DNA from: Neoarius graeffei
Taxonomy: Eukaryota > Chordata > Actinopteri > Siluriformes > Ariidae
Direction: 5' to 3'
Length of the DNA stretch: 64,000 bases
Assembly: GCF_027579695.1 (NCBI RefSeq)
Contig: NC_083571.1
Coordinates: 87,842,888 to 87,906,887, forward strand
Shown here: piece by piece, positions 43,901 to 64,000 of the stretch
Layout of the letters: each line of letters starts with the position of its first letter
How positions within the stretch are numbered: the stretch's first letter is position 1
Translations under genes and position numbers: made by a program
Notes under the pieces: generated by a model
What the model was told of the DNA's origin: nothing
Seen by the model: the letters and a program-made list of their open reading frames with translations, nothing else
Database searches by the model: none

Positions 43901-46746
43901 GTGAGGTGACCGTGCTAACCACTGCCCTGCTGTGCCACCTCAATGTATTCAAATATATAAAATTCACAATTCAAAATATTCATCATCAAATCATGCATTT
44001 TTTCTTTGAAGCATCATTAATTCAGGTTTATGCTCTAAAGAATCTATAAGGGAGGTTTTTTTTAGTTATATAACTCAAGCAGGGCGGCACGGTGGTGTAG
44101 TGGTTAGCGCTGTCGCCTCACAGCAAGAAGGTCCGGGTTCGAGCCTCGTGGCCGTCAAGGGCCTTTCTGTGCAGAGTTTGCATGTTCTCCCCGTGGGTTT
44201 CCTCTGGGTGCTCCGGTTTCCCCCACAGTCCAAAGACATGCAGGTTAGGTTAACCGGTGACTCTAAAATCAACCGTAGGTGTGAATGTGAGTGTGAATGG
44301 TTGTCTGTGTCTATGTGTCAGCCCTGTGATGACCTGGTGACTTGTCCAGGGTGTACCCCGCCTTTCGCCCACTGTCAGCTGGGATAGGCTCCAGCTTGCC
44401 TGCGACCCTGTAGAACAAGATAAAGCGGCTAGAGATAATGAGATGAGATGAGATATAACTCAAGCAAGCAAACAAACAAACCAAACATCCATCCATTATC
44501 TGTAGCTGCTTATCCTGTTCTACAGGGTCGCAGGCAAGCTGGAGCCTATCCCAGCTGACTATGGGCGAAAGGCGGGGTACACCCTGGACAAGTCGCCAGG
44601 TCATCGCAGGGCTGACACATAGACACAGACAACCATTCACACTCACATTCACACCTACGGTCAATTTAGAGTCACCAGTTAACCTAACCTGCATGCCTTT
44701 GGACTGTGGGGGAAACCGGAGCACCCGGAGGAAACCCACGCAGAGAACATGCAAAGTCCACACAGAAAGGCCTTCGCCAGCCGCTGGGCTCGAACCCAGG
44801 ACCTTCTTGCTGTGAGGTGACAGTGCTAACCATTACAAAGAATACATAATCTTAATTTCGACAATGATGTTTAGCTGAAGAAAATGTTAAAGCCTTTCAG
44901 CCACAGGACTGGAGCTTCTTAACACTAAGTGGAGCACAAACCATTCAAGTAATTCAGATTTTAAGGAATACAAGCACATAACTTGACGGTGTATTTGCTT
45001 TTCCACTGAGTGAATTATAAAACCTTTTAAAGGGAAAAATGGCTTGTATTGATTCCCATGACCCTCTACATTTGTGTGTGTGTGTGTGTGTTAACTAACT
45101 TCTCATTTCCGAATTGGTGCTAGTAGCACTTGACTGCTCAGTTGACTCAATCTATTAATATGTTCATTTTGTCAAACAAGAGAACACCACGATATGGAAC
45201 ACAACATTATACTTAATATTAATGTTCCATTTTAACATCATTATTCCTTTCATTACAGTATACTGTAAACATCCATGTCTAGTTACTTTATAGCTTCTGT
45301 CTGGCTCATTTTTTTTTCTAGTGTCCTTTTACACTATTTGCTATAGGCCTCTTGAACACCTCAAATATTAACAATGACTAAAATCAATGCAAACAGCATT
45401 TTAGGCTAAATAATCAAAAGAGTACTTTCAGAAACAAACATACATATACATGCATTTTATATATCTGTAGCCGGGCGGCACGGTGGTGTTGTGGTTAGCG
45501 CTGTCGCCTCACAGCAAGAAGGTCCGGGTTCGAGCCTCGTGGCCATTGAGGGCCTTTCTGTGCGGAGTTTGCATGTTCTCCCCGTGTCCACATGGGTTTC
45601 CTCCGGGTGCTCCGGTTTCCCCCACAGTCCAAAGACATGCAGGTTAGGTTAACTGGTGACACTAAATTGACCGTAGGTGTGAATGTGAGTGGTTGTCTGT
45701 GTCTATGTGTCAGCCCTGTGATGACCTGGTGACTTGTCCAGGGTGTACCCCGTCTTTCGCCCGTAGTCAGCTGGGATAGGCTCCAGCTTGCCTGCGACCC
45801 TGTAGAACAGCAAAAGCGGCTAGAGATAATCAGATGAGATGAGATACAGTAACCGCTTATCCTGTTTAGGGTTGCAGAGAAGCTGGAGCCTTTCCCAGCT
45901 GACTATGGGACATTCACACTCACATTCATACCTACAGTCAATTTAGAGCCACCAATTAGCCTAACCTGCATGTCTTTGGACTGTGGGGGAAACCGGAGCA
46001 CCTAAAGGAAACCCACACAGACATGGGGAGAACAACTCCACACAGAAAGGTTCTTGTCAGCCACTGGGCTCGAACCCAGGACCTTCTTACCATGAGGCGA
46101 CAGTGCTAACCACTACACCACCGTGCCGCCCCCGCCCTTATAACCTCAGGGATTATACAGCATTAAAAACCAAATTTAGGATATAACAGGCTACATAGGT
46201 AACGCACATGCATTTTCATATCCTGCATTCAGGAAAATGGTTTCCTATTATTATTATTATAGCCTTTAATGGGTAATCTTTATCAGCACTTAGTTTGTTG
46301 TGCTGACTGTTGGGATTAAAATCTTTGCTATATTTGCTTCAAATCCATAGAAATCACTATTTAAAATGATTCACCAGTAGTGCACCAGTGCATGCATTAC
46401 AGTGGAAATGATGGGTAATACCGCAGAATGCATGCTTTGTGGGGAAGAGTGCACATGTTTACCTGTGCATGAAGACGGACTGGGACTCCGGGAAGTGGCT
46501 CCCGGGCGGTGGGCTGAACAGCACGTGCCCATAGTCGTGCGTGTATTCATTAGTGTAGGAGCCCTGGTGGCTCTTGCTGTTCATGGCCCAGAAGAGCCCA
46601 AGGATGAGCATGACTGCGCCCAGGACCACACAGCACAGGCTGAACGCCTGCAGTTTGCTCTGGCTAGACGTCAGGAATGCGGTCGAGCCCCCGGTGACGA
46701 TGAGGAAGACGCCAATGAACACGGCGCCATGGTGCAGAGACGGCAT
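40734..46746 (-). CDS. tmem61: TMEM61-like two-pass membrane protein A (two exons)
   Basis: Exon 1 runs 46746 to 46463 and exon 2 runs 40977 to 40734. The donor AG/GTAAAC and the acceptor TGTTTTAG split an Arg codon, in the same phase as the neighbouring paralog. The protein is about 175 residues. The first span begins near residue 8. The second, with LCCVVLGAVMLILGLFWAM, resembles VCCGAGGLLLLIGLLWSV as I recall it from human TMEM61. The tail has TEPPPPYEVAIKTT, parallel to MEPPPSYETVMKTT of copy B, then Ser/Arg-rich sequence. It starts 1.4 kb from dhcr24 on the opposite strand, the human arrangement. The 5.5-kb intron contains a minisatellite and several SINEs. The 5' leader is a CT/GC simple repeat. 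Function is unknown; a small membrane adaptor with a PY motif is my inference. Confidence 0.8.
40978..41830. other. tmem61-like A intron, distal part
   Basis: No element or exon recognised. Confidence 0.4.
41831..41959 (+). mobile_element. SINE S, 5'-truncated copy
   Basis: Only the last 130 bp, with target duplication ACTGGCTAGCAC. Truncation from the 5' side shows LINE-type reverse transcription from the 3' tail. Confidence 0.95.
41960..43533. repeat. 40-bp minisatellite, about 30 units, split by a SINE
   Basis: The unit is GGCGGTGTGTATGACTGGTA followed by ATTACTACCACTGGCCACTA. About 17 units fill 41961-42630 and about 13 fill 42999-43533. Variants (GACCACTA, CACGAGG, GGCAGTGTGC, GACTGGCA) recur at exactly 280-bp spacing in the first block, a seven-unit higher-order repeat. 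It lies in the tmem61-like A intron. Confidence 0.97.
42631..42998 (-). mobile_element. SINE S, GAGATGAGAT-tail subfamily, inside the minisatellite
   Basis: Full copy with CTAGGCGGTGTGT at 42618-42630 and 42999-43011. The body is very close to the consensus, so it is young. Confidence 0.96.
43651..43939 (-). mobile_element. SINE S, old diverged copy
   Basis: Recognisable words (GAGAACATGCAAACTCCACA, AACCCAGAACCTGCTTGCTG) in a strongly diverged body. Confidence 0.8.
44082..44452 (+). mobile_element. SINE S, GAGATGAGAT-tail subfamily
   Basis: Target duplication ATATAACTCAAGCA on both sides. Confidence 0.95.
44486..44836 (-). mobile_element. SINE S, mixed copy
   Basis: Starts with the ATCCATCCATTATC tail type but has the AGTCACCAGTTAACCTAACC body of the other subfamily. 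The last bases of the head are missing. Confidence 0.88.
44837..45472. other. tmem61-like A intron, middle part
   Basis: AT-rich, with (GT)n at 45073-45090; nothing else recognised. Confidence 0.4.
45473..45843 (+). mobile_element. SINE S, GAGATGAGAT-tail subfamily
   Basis: Full copy inserted in the 3' tail of the next, oppositely oriented SINE, whose TATCTGTAGCC start is left on its other side (about 45460-45472). Confidence 0.9.
45846..46130 (-). mobile_element. SINE S, older copy
   Basis: Inverted copy with CCACCAATTAGCC (older subfamily) and internal losses. Confidence 0.9.
46131..46462. other. tmem61-like A intron, proximal part
   Basis: Holds a short (ATT)n at 46249-46260. Nothing else seen. 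Confidence 0.4.
46463..46746 (-). CDS. tmem61-like A exon 1
   Basis: It encodes the N-terminus and both spans, ending SQSVFMH plus two bases of an Arg codon before a GTAAAC donor. The start context is GTCATGC with G at -3. Confidence 0.82.
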
Positions 46747-46759
46747 GACCCGAACTTCA

Positions 46760-47045
46760 CCCGTGTCCCGGAGCGAGCGAGCGAGCGCGCGCTCTGTCTC
46801 TCTGTCTCGCTCTCACACACCCGCCCGTCCGCGCGCTCTGTCTCGCGCTCACACCCTCTCACACACCCGCCCGCGCGCTCTGTCTCTCTGTCTCGCGCTC
46901 ACACACCCGCGCGCACTCTGTCTCGCGCTCACACCCTCTCACACACACACCCGCGCGCGCTCTGTCTCTCTGTCTCGCGCTCTCACCCACCCGCGCGCGC
47001 GCGCTCTGTCTCTCTTTCTCGCGCTCACACACCCGCGCGCGCCCT
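46760..47045. repeat. CT/GC-rich simple repeat in the 5' leader of tmem61-like A
   Basis: Irregular repeats of GCGCTCTGTCTCTCTGTCTC and CACACACCCGC begin 14 bp upstream of the tmem61-like A start codon on the minus strand. It is pyrimidine-rich with many alternating GCGCGC and ACACAC runs. Plus-strand frames through it and through exon 1 are only antisense shadows. Confidence 0.8.
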
Positions 47046-47689
47046 TAATACTTCCTTAAAAGTTGCAAAATCCCATTTCTCCCGTTCACTAACTGGCAAT
47101 ACTTCACTCTCACGGTTTGTTCAGGCTACAATGTGAAACTGCATGCGCTTCTCGCGATGATGAAGGGTTCCCTTGCTGACTTTTCATGATGCGTCCCTGA
47201 AAAGTCGTCTCGCGCACAGCAAAAAGCATCATTCCTGTTTTTTTTTTTTCCTGTTTAGTAGCCCAGGATCCACTGTTTCACAAACAAAAGAGCATCAGCA
47301 TCCCTGTTCCTGCATCCTGCTCGCTTCATTTAGGTGTTCAGGACAGATACACACTGACCAAGTGATATGTGTGTGTGTGTGTGCGCAAGTGGCCATTCGC
47401 CCCACCCCATCCATTGTTTATTGTTTACTGTCGCAAGCGAGCTTTATGCTCACCATACTGAATAAGCGCGTGCCCTCACCATCAAAGAAAAACTTTGTGT
47501 ATTATTTCAATACTACATGCTATTATTTCAGAATATTTTCATAAAGTTTAAAAAAAACAAAGCACACTCGGACATCATGCTGTAAATAAATGAATGTTGT
47601 CTATTGTTCTCTCTCTTGTTTTTGTTTTTTTTTTGGTCATAGTTTGTGAAACTTGATTTTATTCGCTTTTCTTGAACTCCATCTGAACT
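47046..47689. other. Intergenic spacer between tmem61-like A and dhcr24
   Basis: Mostly unique-looking sequence with short T runs and a (GT)n at 47368-47382. I see no gene or mobile element in it. It probably holds the distal parts of the two divergent promoters. Confidence 0.4.
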
Positions 47690-47880
47690 GTTTCTCTGAC
47701 GCATGCGCGATAACGATCACGCCGGACTGAGACAATGGGCTGATCGCTGTCCTGGATTCCTATTGGATAAAAAGTCTACACGCAATAACTGGAGAAGGCG
47801 TAATTGACGCGCCTCGGACCAATCAATGCTGTGTAGAGGCGTGGCTTATTTACCCATCTGGGCTACATCCGAAACGGCTT
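47690..47880 (+). promoter_or_regulatory. Probable dhcr24 promoter region
   Basis: About 300-470 bp before the dhcr24 start, this non-repetitive block holds an inverted CCAAT box (ATTGG, 47762-47766), a direct CCAAT (47819-47823), a GGCGTGG box (47838-47844), an NRF1-like GCATGCGC (47701-47708) and ATCACGCC (47716-47723), which is near a sterol regulatory element. DHCR24 is an established SREBP-2 target, and NF-Y at CCAAT boxes is the usual SREBP partner. Assigning these boxes is inference from motif match and position; the transcription start is not visible. Confidence 0.5.
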
Positions 47881-48168
47881 TGTATTTTACTTAAAGTGCA
47901 CTAGTTATGGTACAGAACGCATTATTTGATGTCGTATCTAGTGTCCTTGTATAGGGAACAGGTTGTGGTTCGGTATTCGGTCCGACATTGGGAATTAAAT
48001 CAGGCAAAAATAAATAAAGGAGCCAAAATTCGTTTTTTAAAAGTGGAGTAGTTTTAGAAAGTGCAAGAACAAGTAAGCCACGTTTTAAATGTTTGATTTA
48101 AATAATCATATTTAAATTGACAGCAAAAAAAAAAAAAAAACATTTTTAGTTGTTTATTTCTACTCCAA

Positions 48169-59100
<10,932 letters not shown>

Positions 59101-59410
59101 GTAAATGGTGTGAAAATGTTAATGTACTGGAACGGTAATGCATGAACATAGAAGGGAAACTCTGACACATGGGCAATGATGAACGTCAGCAGTGAACAAG
59201 AACAATCTGAAGTTAGTCATTAAGACGTGACAAATACATCGCAATATCCTTGACTTGCAAGTGACGTCAAAGCAAAATAGAAACCCGGATGTCGGCCATG
59301 TTGGTGGATATACAAATGTGGGGTTAAGCGACATTCTGTACAAAACATAGTCACGCATGCGCACCTCTCTTTGTTTTTTCACTGCTTTAAGTGTTCTTTT
59401 ACCTATACCA

Positions 59411-59551
59411 CATCTTTGTGCTGTATATGGTTGTGGTCACAACAGTACTCGTGACCGTGGCATGTTCCGATTTTTTAGAATTCCGTCCGTGATTCGGAAA
59501 GAGGGTGAGGAAACTCTGAGGCTTAGTACAGAGAGGAGACGAGGGGATCGG
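59411..59551 (+). pseudogene. THAP-domain fragment (N-terminal half)
   Basis: The frame encodes CAVYGC, then DRGMFRFFRIP and EGEETLRLSTERRRG, the first half of a THAP zinc finger (C-x4-C with the following loop). The second Cys/His half is missing; element K copy 2 starts right after. It is probably from a THAP-type transposon or gene copy in dhcr24 intron 6. No supporting domain search was possible. Confidence 0.6.
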
Positions 59552-60064
59552 GACACTTCATCCAATGATCGTTTTGTCCAATAGTTACATTTCATCCAAA
59601 GCCTTTTTCAGACGCACTATCAATTATTTTATATTTCAGGTATTCTGGTGTTTGTGAATGAAAGCCCCATGAGAGCACTGCTCCGCACCTAAAGATTTAA
59701 CGTGATCCAGCCGGCTTTAAAAATGAATAACTCGACCAACGAAGCTCACAGCAAAGCCAGATTTTACAGGCACCTCCTTCTAAGCCTCCCCCTTCGAAAG
59801 TGCACGGTCTTGGGTCAGTAAGACTGTGCCTCAGCCCAGGATTCGTGAACAAAGCCCCTGCGAGAGCGTTGCTCAGCACCTAAAGATTTAATATGATCCA
59901 TACTATGGCACTCATTTGCTTTACAAAAATGTGTTTTGCTTCAGTCAGATTCCATTGAGAATTCCTCCTTTTTTCAAACAAACAAATTCGTGAAATATAA
60001 AATAATTGATAGTGCGTATGAAAAAGGCTTTGGACAAAATGGTCATGGGACGAAATGACCTGTA
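59552..60064. mobile_element. Unnamed TIR element K, copy 2
   Basis: 513 bp with inverse ends made of CATTTCGTCC-type words and the shared inner word AAAGCCTTTTTCA(T/G)ACGC. The interior has two related segments around CACCTAAAGATTTAA. No transposase part. Confidence 0.65.
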
Positions 60065-60126
60065 TTCATACTCAATGGTCGGTAGAAGCGTCTTATCTTC
60101 AGAAAAGCCTGACTTTTTAAAATAAT

Positions 60127-60156
60127 ATGGGTTAAAACCATATGGTTTTAACCCAT
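60127..60156. repeat. Perfect 30-bp palindrome
   Basis: Each 15-base half (ATGGGTTAAAACCAT, then its reverse complement) is exact, with no spacer. It lies directly before the LINE start. Confidence 0.95.
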
Positions 60157-60845
60157 GTCTGTGTCAGGTCAGAGTCTTTGACTCTGCTACTGGTATCATT
60201 GTAACCCAGTACAACCTGCCGCATGGACGGGTGGTCGGCGTCTAAACCGGCTCCCCCACCAGCCTTTGGCTTGTGAGGAGGGTGGCATGTCACCCAGCAG
60301 GATTAAAAACAAGACCTGTTAAGGGGCGTAGGAGCTCCTTGCGAGCCAGTGGCCAACATGCAAAAATGGAGCCGGGGTCCCATTGTAGGCATCTGATGTA
60401 CAGTACCACTGACTCTGATGGCCAGGGCCATCGACAGAGGGGGACAACCGGGTATTTTGTCCCGGGCCCAGGCATGAGGGGGGGCCCAGAACTGGTCCCT
60501 CATGAAGATGCCATTAATCATTCTGTTTCATTTCAAAATGTGTTGATTTGGGGGAGAAAAATGTGCTATATTTGCATTCACTGAATGATTTCTGGTTCTT
60601 TTGCCTTTATTGTCTTCGAAAATAGATTCAAGAACCCACCTACCACCCCTAATGCAGAAATGGTTGGGTCTTTGATTAAGGCACCAAATAACACGGCACT
60701 ATTCCATCATAACGCTTCGACAATAAGCGTGCGAGCCCGTTTGCCAACATGCACAAGTCAGGAGCAAAGAAAAGAAAAGAGAAAAAGAGATGAAGAAGCC
60801 AAGAGCCTCAGGGGCTCACTGCATAGATATTTTAGAAAAGATTCA

Positions 60846-60963
60846 GATGATGGGGATAGATTAGGGATAAAATTAGCTCATGTTTTAAGTCGTTCAAATT
60901 CTGTAAAGCTGCTTTGCGACAATGTTTATTGTTAAAAGCGCTATACAAATAAACTTGATTTGA
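60846..60963 (-). repeat. Repeat R fragment inside the hAT element
   Basis: Inverse of 48672-48785 (TCTGTAAAGCTGCTTTGCGA, ending AATAAACTTGATTTG). Confidence 0.85.
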
Positions 60964-61804
60964 TGACGCAGCAGGTGGTGAAGGCAGTGGGGCAGCTGAG
61001 CCAGGTAAGACACAGATAACTTTTTTCCAGCCCCGTAATGTAACCCCAGCACGCGCGACGCGTCATTCATAATTATAAAGTAGGGGATAGCAGGGTACAC
61101 TGAGTGAACACTGAAATGCACAGGGCATTGAATTATTTCCTAAACATATCGGTTTAATAACACTGTGTTGCATATATCTCAATGATGCAAAGAATAGCAC
61201 ATTGGCCCGCAATCATATCCAAATGTTTTAGGCACGCTTGCTGAGCTGGACTCCGGTTAGCTGAAAGCCCGTGGAACGCTGCCTCTTGTTAATTAAACCT
61301 TATTTTGTTGGAAATCATCCCGTGTAGATACGACGGCATGTGAAATTGCCAGCTAGATAGAGTTTAATGTAACGAATGGGCTATAAATGGGGTGTTTTGA
61401 GGTTAGTCTGTTGCAAAACATTAAACTTTCGCTTAGACTGGATACTCTTCAAACAATTCCCTTGCTCAAGTGAAAAATGATAGGCCTGTATGAAAAGCGC
61501 AATTAATGAAAGTAGCCTAATAAGCCCTAAATGAATAAAACAACCTCTGTTTTATTGTTGTTGCTTACACGTTAAGATTTTGAAATCTTCTCGGTCCAGT
61601 TCTATATCCAGGGAATGTTGTAATCCTTTTGGTTTATCCGTAATAAACGTGTCAGCCCCCAGGTCAGATAGGCTAATGTTACGTGGTTGGGAGGGTGTCA
61701 ATTTTTTTTGTAACATTCTAAATCGAGTATGGAAAGGATGTTTATGAAAAACAAGACAAAAAAATACACTGAAAAACTCACTGTACACATCACATCACTA
61801 GTGG

Positions 61805-62045
61805 CACACACGGACTGGCCATCGGGAGTAGCGGGAGTTTTCCCGGTGGGCCGGCGGAGAAAAAAAAAAACAAAAAACAGTTGCACGCTGGCCTTTAATA
61901 TGATAAGCAATGTTAACAGTTTCTTAAAGAAACTGTTAACATTGCTTATCATATTAAAGGCCAGCGCGCAACTGTTTTTTTTTTTTTCTCCGCCGGCCCA
62001 CGCTGAACCACCGGCCCACCACTCCCAATAGCCAGTCCGTGTGTG
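61805..62045. mobile_element. Fold-back MITE inside the hAT element
   Basis: 241 bp, almost wholly two arms of an inverted repeat meeting near 61928, ends CACACACGGACTGGC and its inverse. The 8-bp target duplication ACTAGTGG stands at 61797-61804 and 62046-62053, as for hAT. Confidence 0.92.
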
Positions 62046-64000
62046 ACTAGTGGTGATGCTTCTATGTTTAGATTTCGGGAAAGCCATAACTCCGTTCTCA
62101 TTGAGGCCCAGTTCCATCCCGTAAACAATCATTTTGGTTTATCAACTACCTGCGCTCAAACATGTCACAGGAGAGGCTCGATGGGCTGGCTATGCTCTCT
62201 ATAGAGCGCGAACTTGCAAAGAAGCTGGACTTCAATGACCTTATTGACGACTTTGCCACAGCAAAAGTCCGGCGCATTGCATTTCGCACCTGAATAGTTG
62301 CAGACTAAGGAAATGTTCAAACTGTAAATATGTTGAAATGTTGAAATAAAATGGTTGACTGTTTTAATGGGCTTGGAATACCTGTTATTTAAGGGTTGGA
62401 GTGAATGGAGACTGTGAAAAGAGGGGTTGGGTGTGGGTGGTTGCTGTGTGGCGATGTGCGTGCGCGCGTATGTGTGTGTGTGTGTGGGGGGGGCCCACTC
62501 AGATTATTTTGTCCCGGGCCCAGCCAAAGCTGTCAACGGCCCTGCTGATGGCAGCCCCTACACCCAAAATCTCTCTCAGACGTATTGGCTGTGCCTTTCC
62601 TCTGATGCAGAGAGGTTCTGGGTGAGAGAAGCCCTTGATAAGCGACTAGGACCGCCCAAGGTAGCTCTCTAGTCCTGGCAGTGACCTTCCCACTAGCGTC
62701 GCTTAATCCAGTATTCGCAGAGGAAAGCTGCGACTGTAGTCACTTCTACTGCAGGAAACAAAAACCCGGAAAGAAGTAGTTACCGGCTATAAGCTAAGAG
62801 TTATGGTGATATGCTCTGGCGCCAGGGATTTCTTTCAAGAGTGGGAGGGGTTATTTAATCCCATGATAGTTACCGCCCACTGAAGTTAGGCAGCCCCTAA
62901 CCAGTAAGGTACTATTGGTCACCACCACAGCACTGACGGATGGGGTGGTCTGTCTTTTGCTTAATTACCTCATCTAAGAAAAAGTGTGTATTATTCTCCA
63001 TATGGAATGTTCGGACAATGACTACTGGAATGTCCACTGACTGTGACTTGGATAATCACCAGACTGATGTAAGGAAAACAGTTATAATTGACAGAGTTAT
63101 CACGTCAGAAAGTTCATATTGCTGGACTTCAGGAGATAAGACTGGAAGGTTCTGGCTCTATTAGAGAACAAAGCTATTCTTTCTTCTGGTTTGGGAGACC
63201 CGCAGACGAACCAAGACTCTATGGGACAGATTTTGCTATCCACAACAGTCTTATACAATCTCCAGAGATGATAAGTAACAAGATCTCTTATGTGCGCCTC
63301 AATACCAAACAAGGAAAGATTCTGGTTATTTCAGCTTATGCCCCAACACTGAATGCTGACGAGACTTTGAAAGACTCATTCTACTGTCAACTTGAAACCC
63401 TTATCATAGGCACACCTGAGAATGAGAGGATTGTCATTCTTAGTCATTCTTAGTAACATGAATGCTCGGGTTGGCTCAGACCATGAAAATTGGCCTGACT
63501 GTCTGGGAAGGTTTGGTGTTGGGAAAATGAACACGAATGGTCAACGCCTACTGTAATTCTGCTGTAGGAACAACCTGTACCTAACCAACACAATGTTCCC
63601 TGGTAAAGCCCACCAGAAGAAGACCTGATGTCACCCAAGATCAAAGATTTGGCATCAACTCGATTTTGTAATTGTGAAAACGAAACACAAAGCTGAAGTC
63701 AACAACACCCATACTTATCACAGCGCTGATTGTGATTCAGACCACAGCCTTGCAGTATCTTCAATGACCCTCACTCAGAAGCCTTTCCACTGAGCAACAA
63801 AGACATGCACTAAAATTAACATCACCCAAGCAAAGCTCCCAAAGGTCAGAGAAGGATACTGCATGAAGCTGGGGGCAAAACTAGCTGATATCCCAGAAGA
63901 TCTACCTCTTGAAGATCACTGGAGTAGATTGAAGAACGCAATCCATGATGTGGCTTTTGCTACATTTGGCCAAAGAAAGAGACAAAATCCAGACTGGTTC

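Larger units (their letters stand above)
60423..62544 (+). mobile_element. hAT element (ZMYM1-like transposase), internally deleted
   Basis: 2122 bp, CAGGGCC...GGCCCTG ends and the exact 8-bp target duplication CTGATGGC (60415-60422, 62545-62552). The 5' part encodes KEKRKRDEEAKSLRGSLHRYF (about 60768-60830). At 62162-62293 a short frame gives MSQERLDGLAMLSIERELAK and ends AKVRRIAFRT and a stop, the C-terminal dimerisation end of hAT transposases. The middle is gone, and a repeat R fragment and a fold-back MITE lie inside. Confidence 0.9.
60157..64000 (+). mobile_element. LINE with endonuclease frame, 5' part, split by a hAT element
   Basis: The 5' UTR (60157-60422 and 62553 on) leads to an apurinic-type endonuclease: WNVRTM near 63001, VHIAGLQEIRLEGSGS, FFWFGRP, LVISAYAPTLNAD, then later NMNARVGSDHENW and SDHSLAVSS. 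There is a frame change near 63085, another near 63450 and several stops, so it is dead. Reverse transcriptase should follow beyond 64000. Clade uncertain (RTE-like is possible). It is in dhcr24 intron 6 in sense orientation. Confidence 0.8.

Noticed and set aside
46402-47136. Plus-strand open frame of 244 codons
   Set aside because: It runs antisense through tmem61-like A exon 1 and the CT/GC repeat; its low-complexity SLSRAHT repeats come from the microsatellite.
62940-63453. Host endonuclease gene
   Set aside because: WNVRT, LQEIRL and ISAYAPT are LINE endonuclease motifs, with frame changes and a LINE 5' UTR before them.
59101-64000. dhcr24 exon 7 or later
   Set aside because: No sequence for the expected next residues (around IIPFGNNP) with a splice acceptor was found. 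This part is repeats.

Overview
This window is vertebrate nuclear DNA from a ray-finned fish, most likely a teleost. Four host genes with spliced exons lie in a dense bed of interspersed repeats, mostly Tc1/mariner and hAT elements, LINEs and tRNA-headed SINEs. One roughly 365-bp SINE superfamily, present in more than twenty copies, is reminiscent of catfish genomes, but I would not name a species from this alone.

Host genes. On the minus strand lie exon 1 of barttin (bsnd, 4051-4227) and two tandem two-exon genes for small two-pass membrane proteins with C-terminal PPxY motifs. These resemble TMEM61: tmem61-like B is at 10936-14743 and tmem61-like A at 40734-46746. On the plus strand, head to head with gene A, is dhcr24 (24-dehydrocholesterol reductase, the desmosterol reductase of cholesterol synthesis). 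Its exons 1-6 (48169-59100) are present and the later exons lie beyond the window. The order and orientation (dhcr24 one way; tmem61, tmem61, bsnd the other) match the human DHCR24-TMEM61-BSND block on chromosome 1, with TMEM61 doubled here. Barttin is a subunit of renal and inner-ear ClC-K channels and DHCR24 acts in the ER, so the genes share a neighbourhood rather than a pathway.

Layout. 1-4050: remnants of Tc1, an unnamed TIR element, a gypsy-family solo LTR and a SINE. 4572-7029: a Tc1 element carrying two SINEs. 8928-10479: a hAT-like insert between 200-bp direct repeats. 11132-14468: intron of gene B with two TTAA-flanked elements sharing one TTAA. 15150-20740: two copies of one repeat, each holding an insertion the other lacks, followed by a TIR element. 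21903-23504: a second Tc1. 23991-31152: a Tc1-type element split by a 4.9-kb LTR element. 31315-40470: further nested Tc1, SINE and LINE copies. 41960-43533: a 40-bp minisatellite in the intron of gene A. 48400-64000: dhcr24 introns with TTAA and hAT elements, LINE pieces, a THAP fragment and a LINE containing a hAT element that itself contains a fold-back element.

The most unusual item is the LTR element at 24907-29809. Its long pol frame encodes integrase before reverse transcriptase and RNase H, the copia-like order described for the Gmr1 group of Ty3/gypsy elements. No RNA genes (other than tRNA-derived SINE heads), CRISPR arrays or bacterial features were found.
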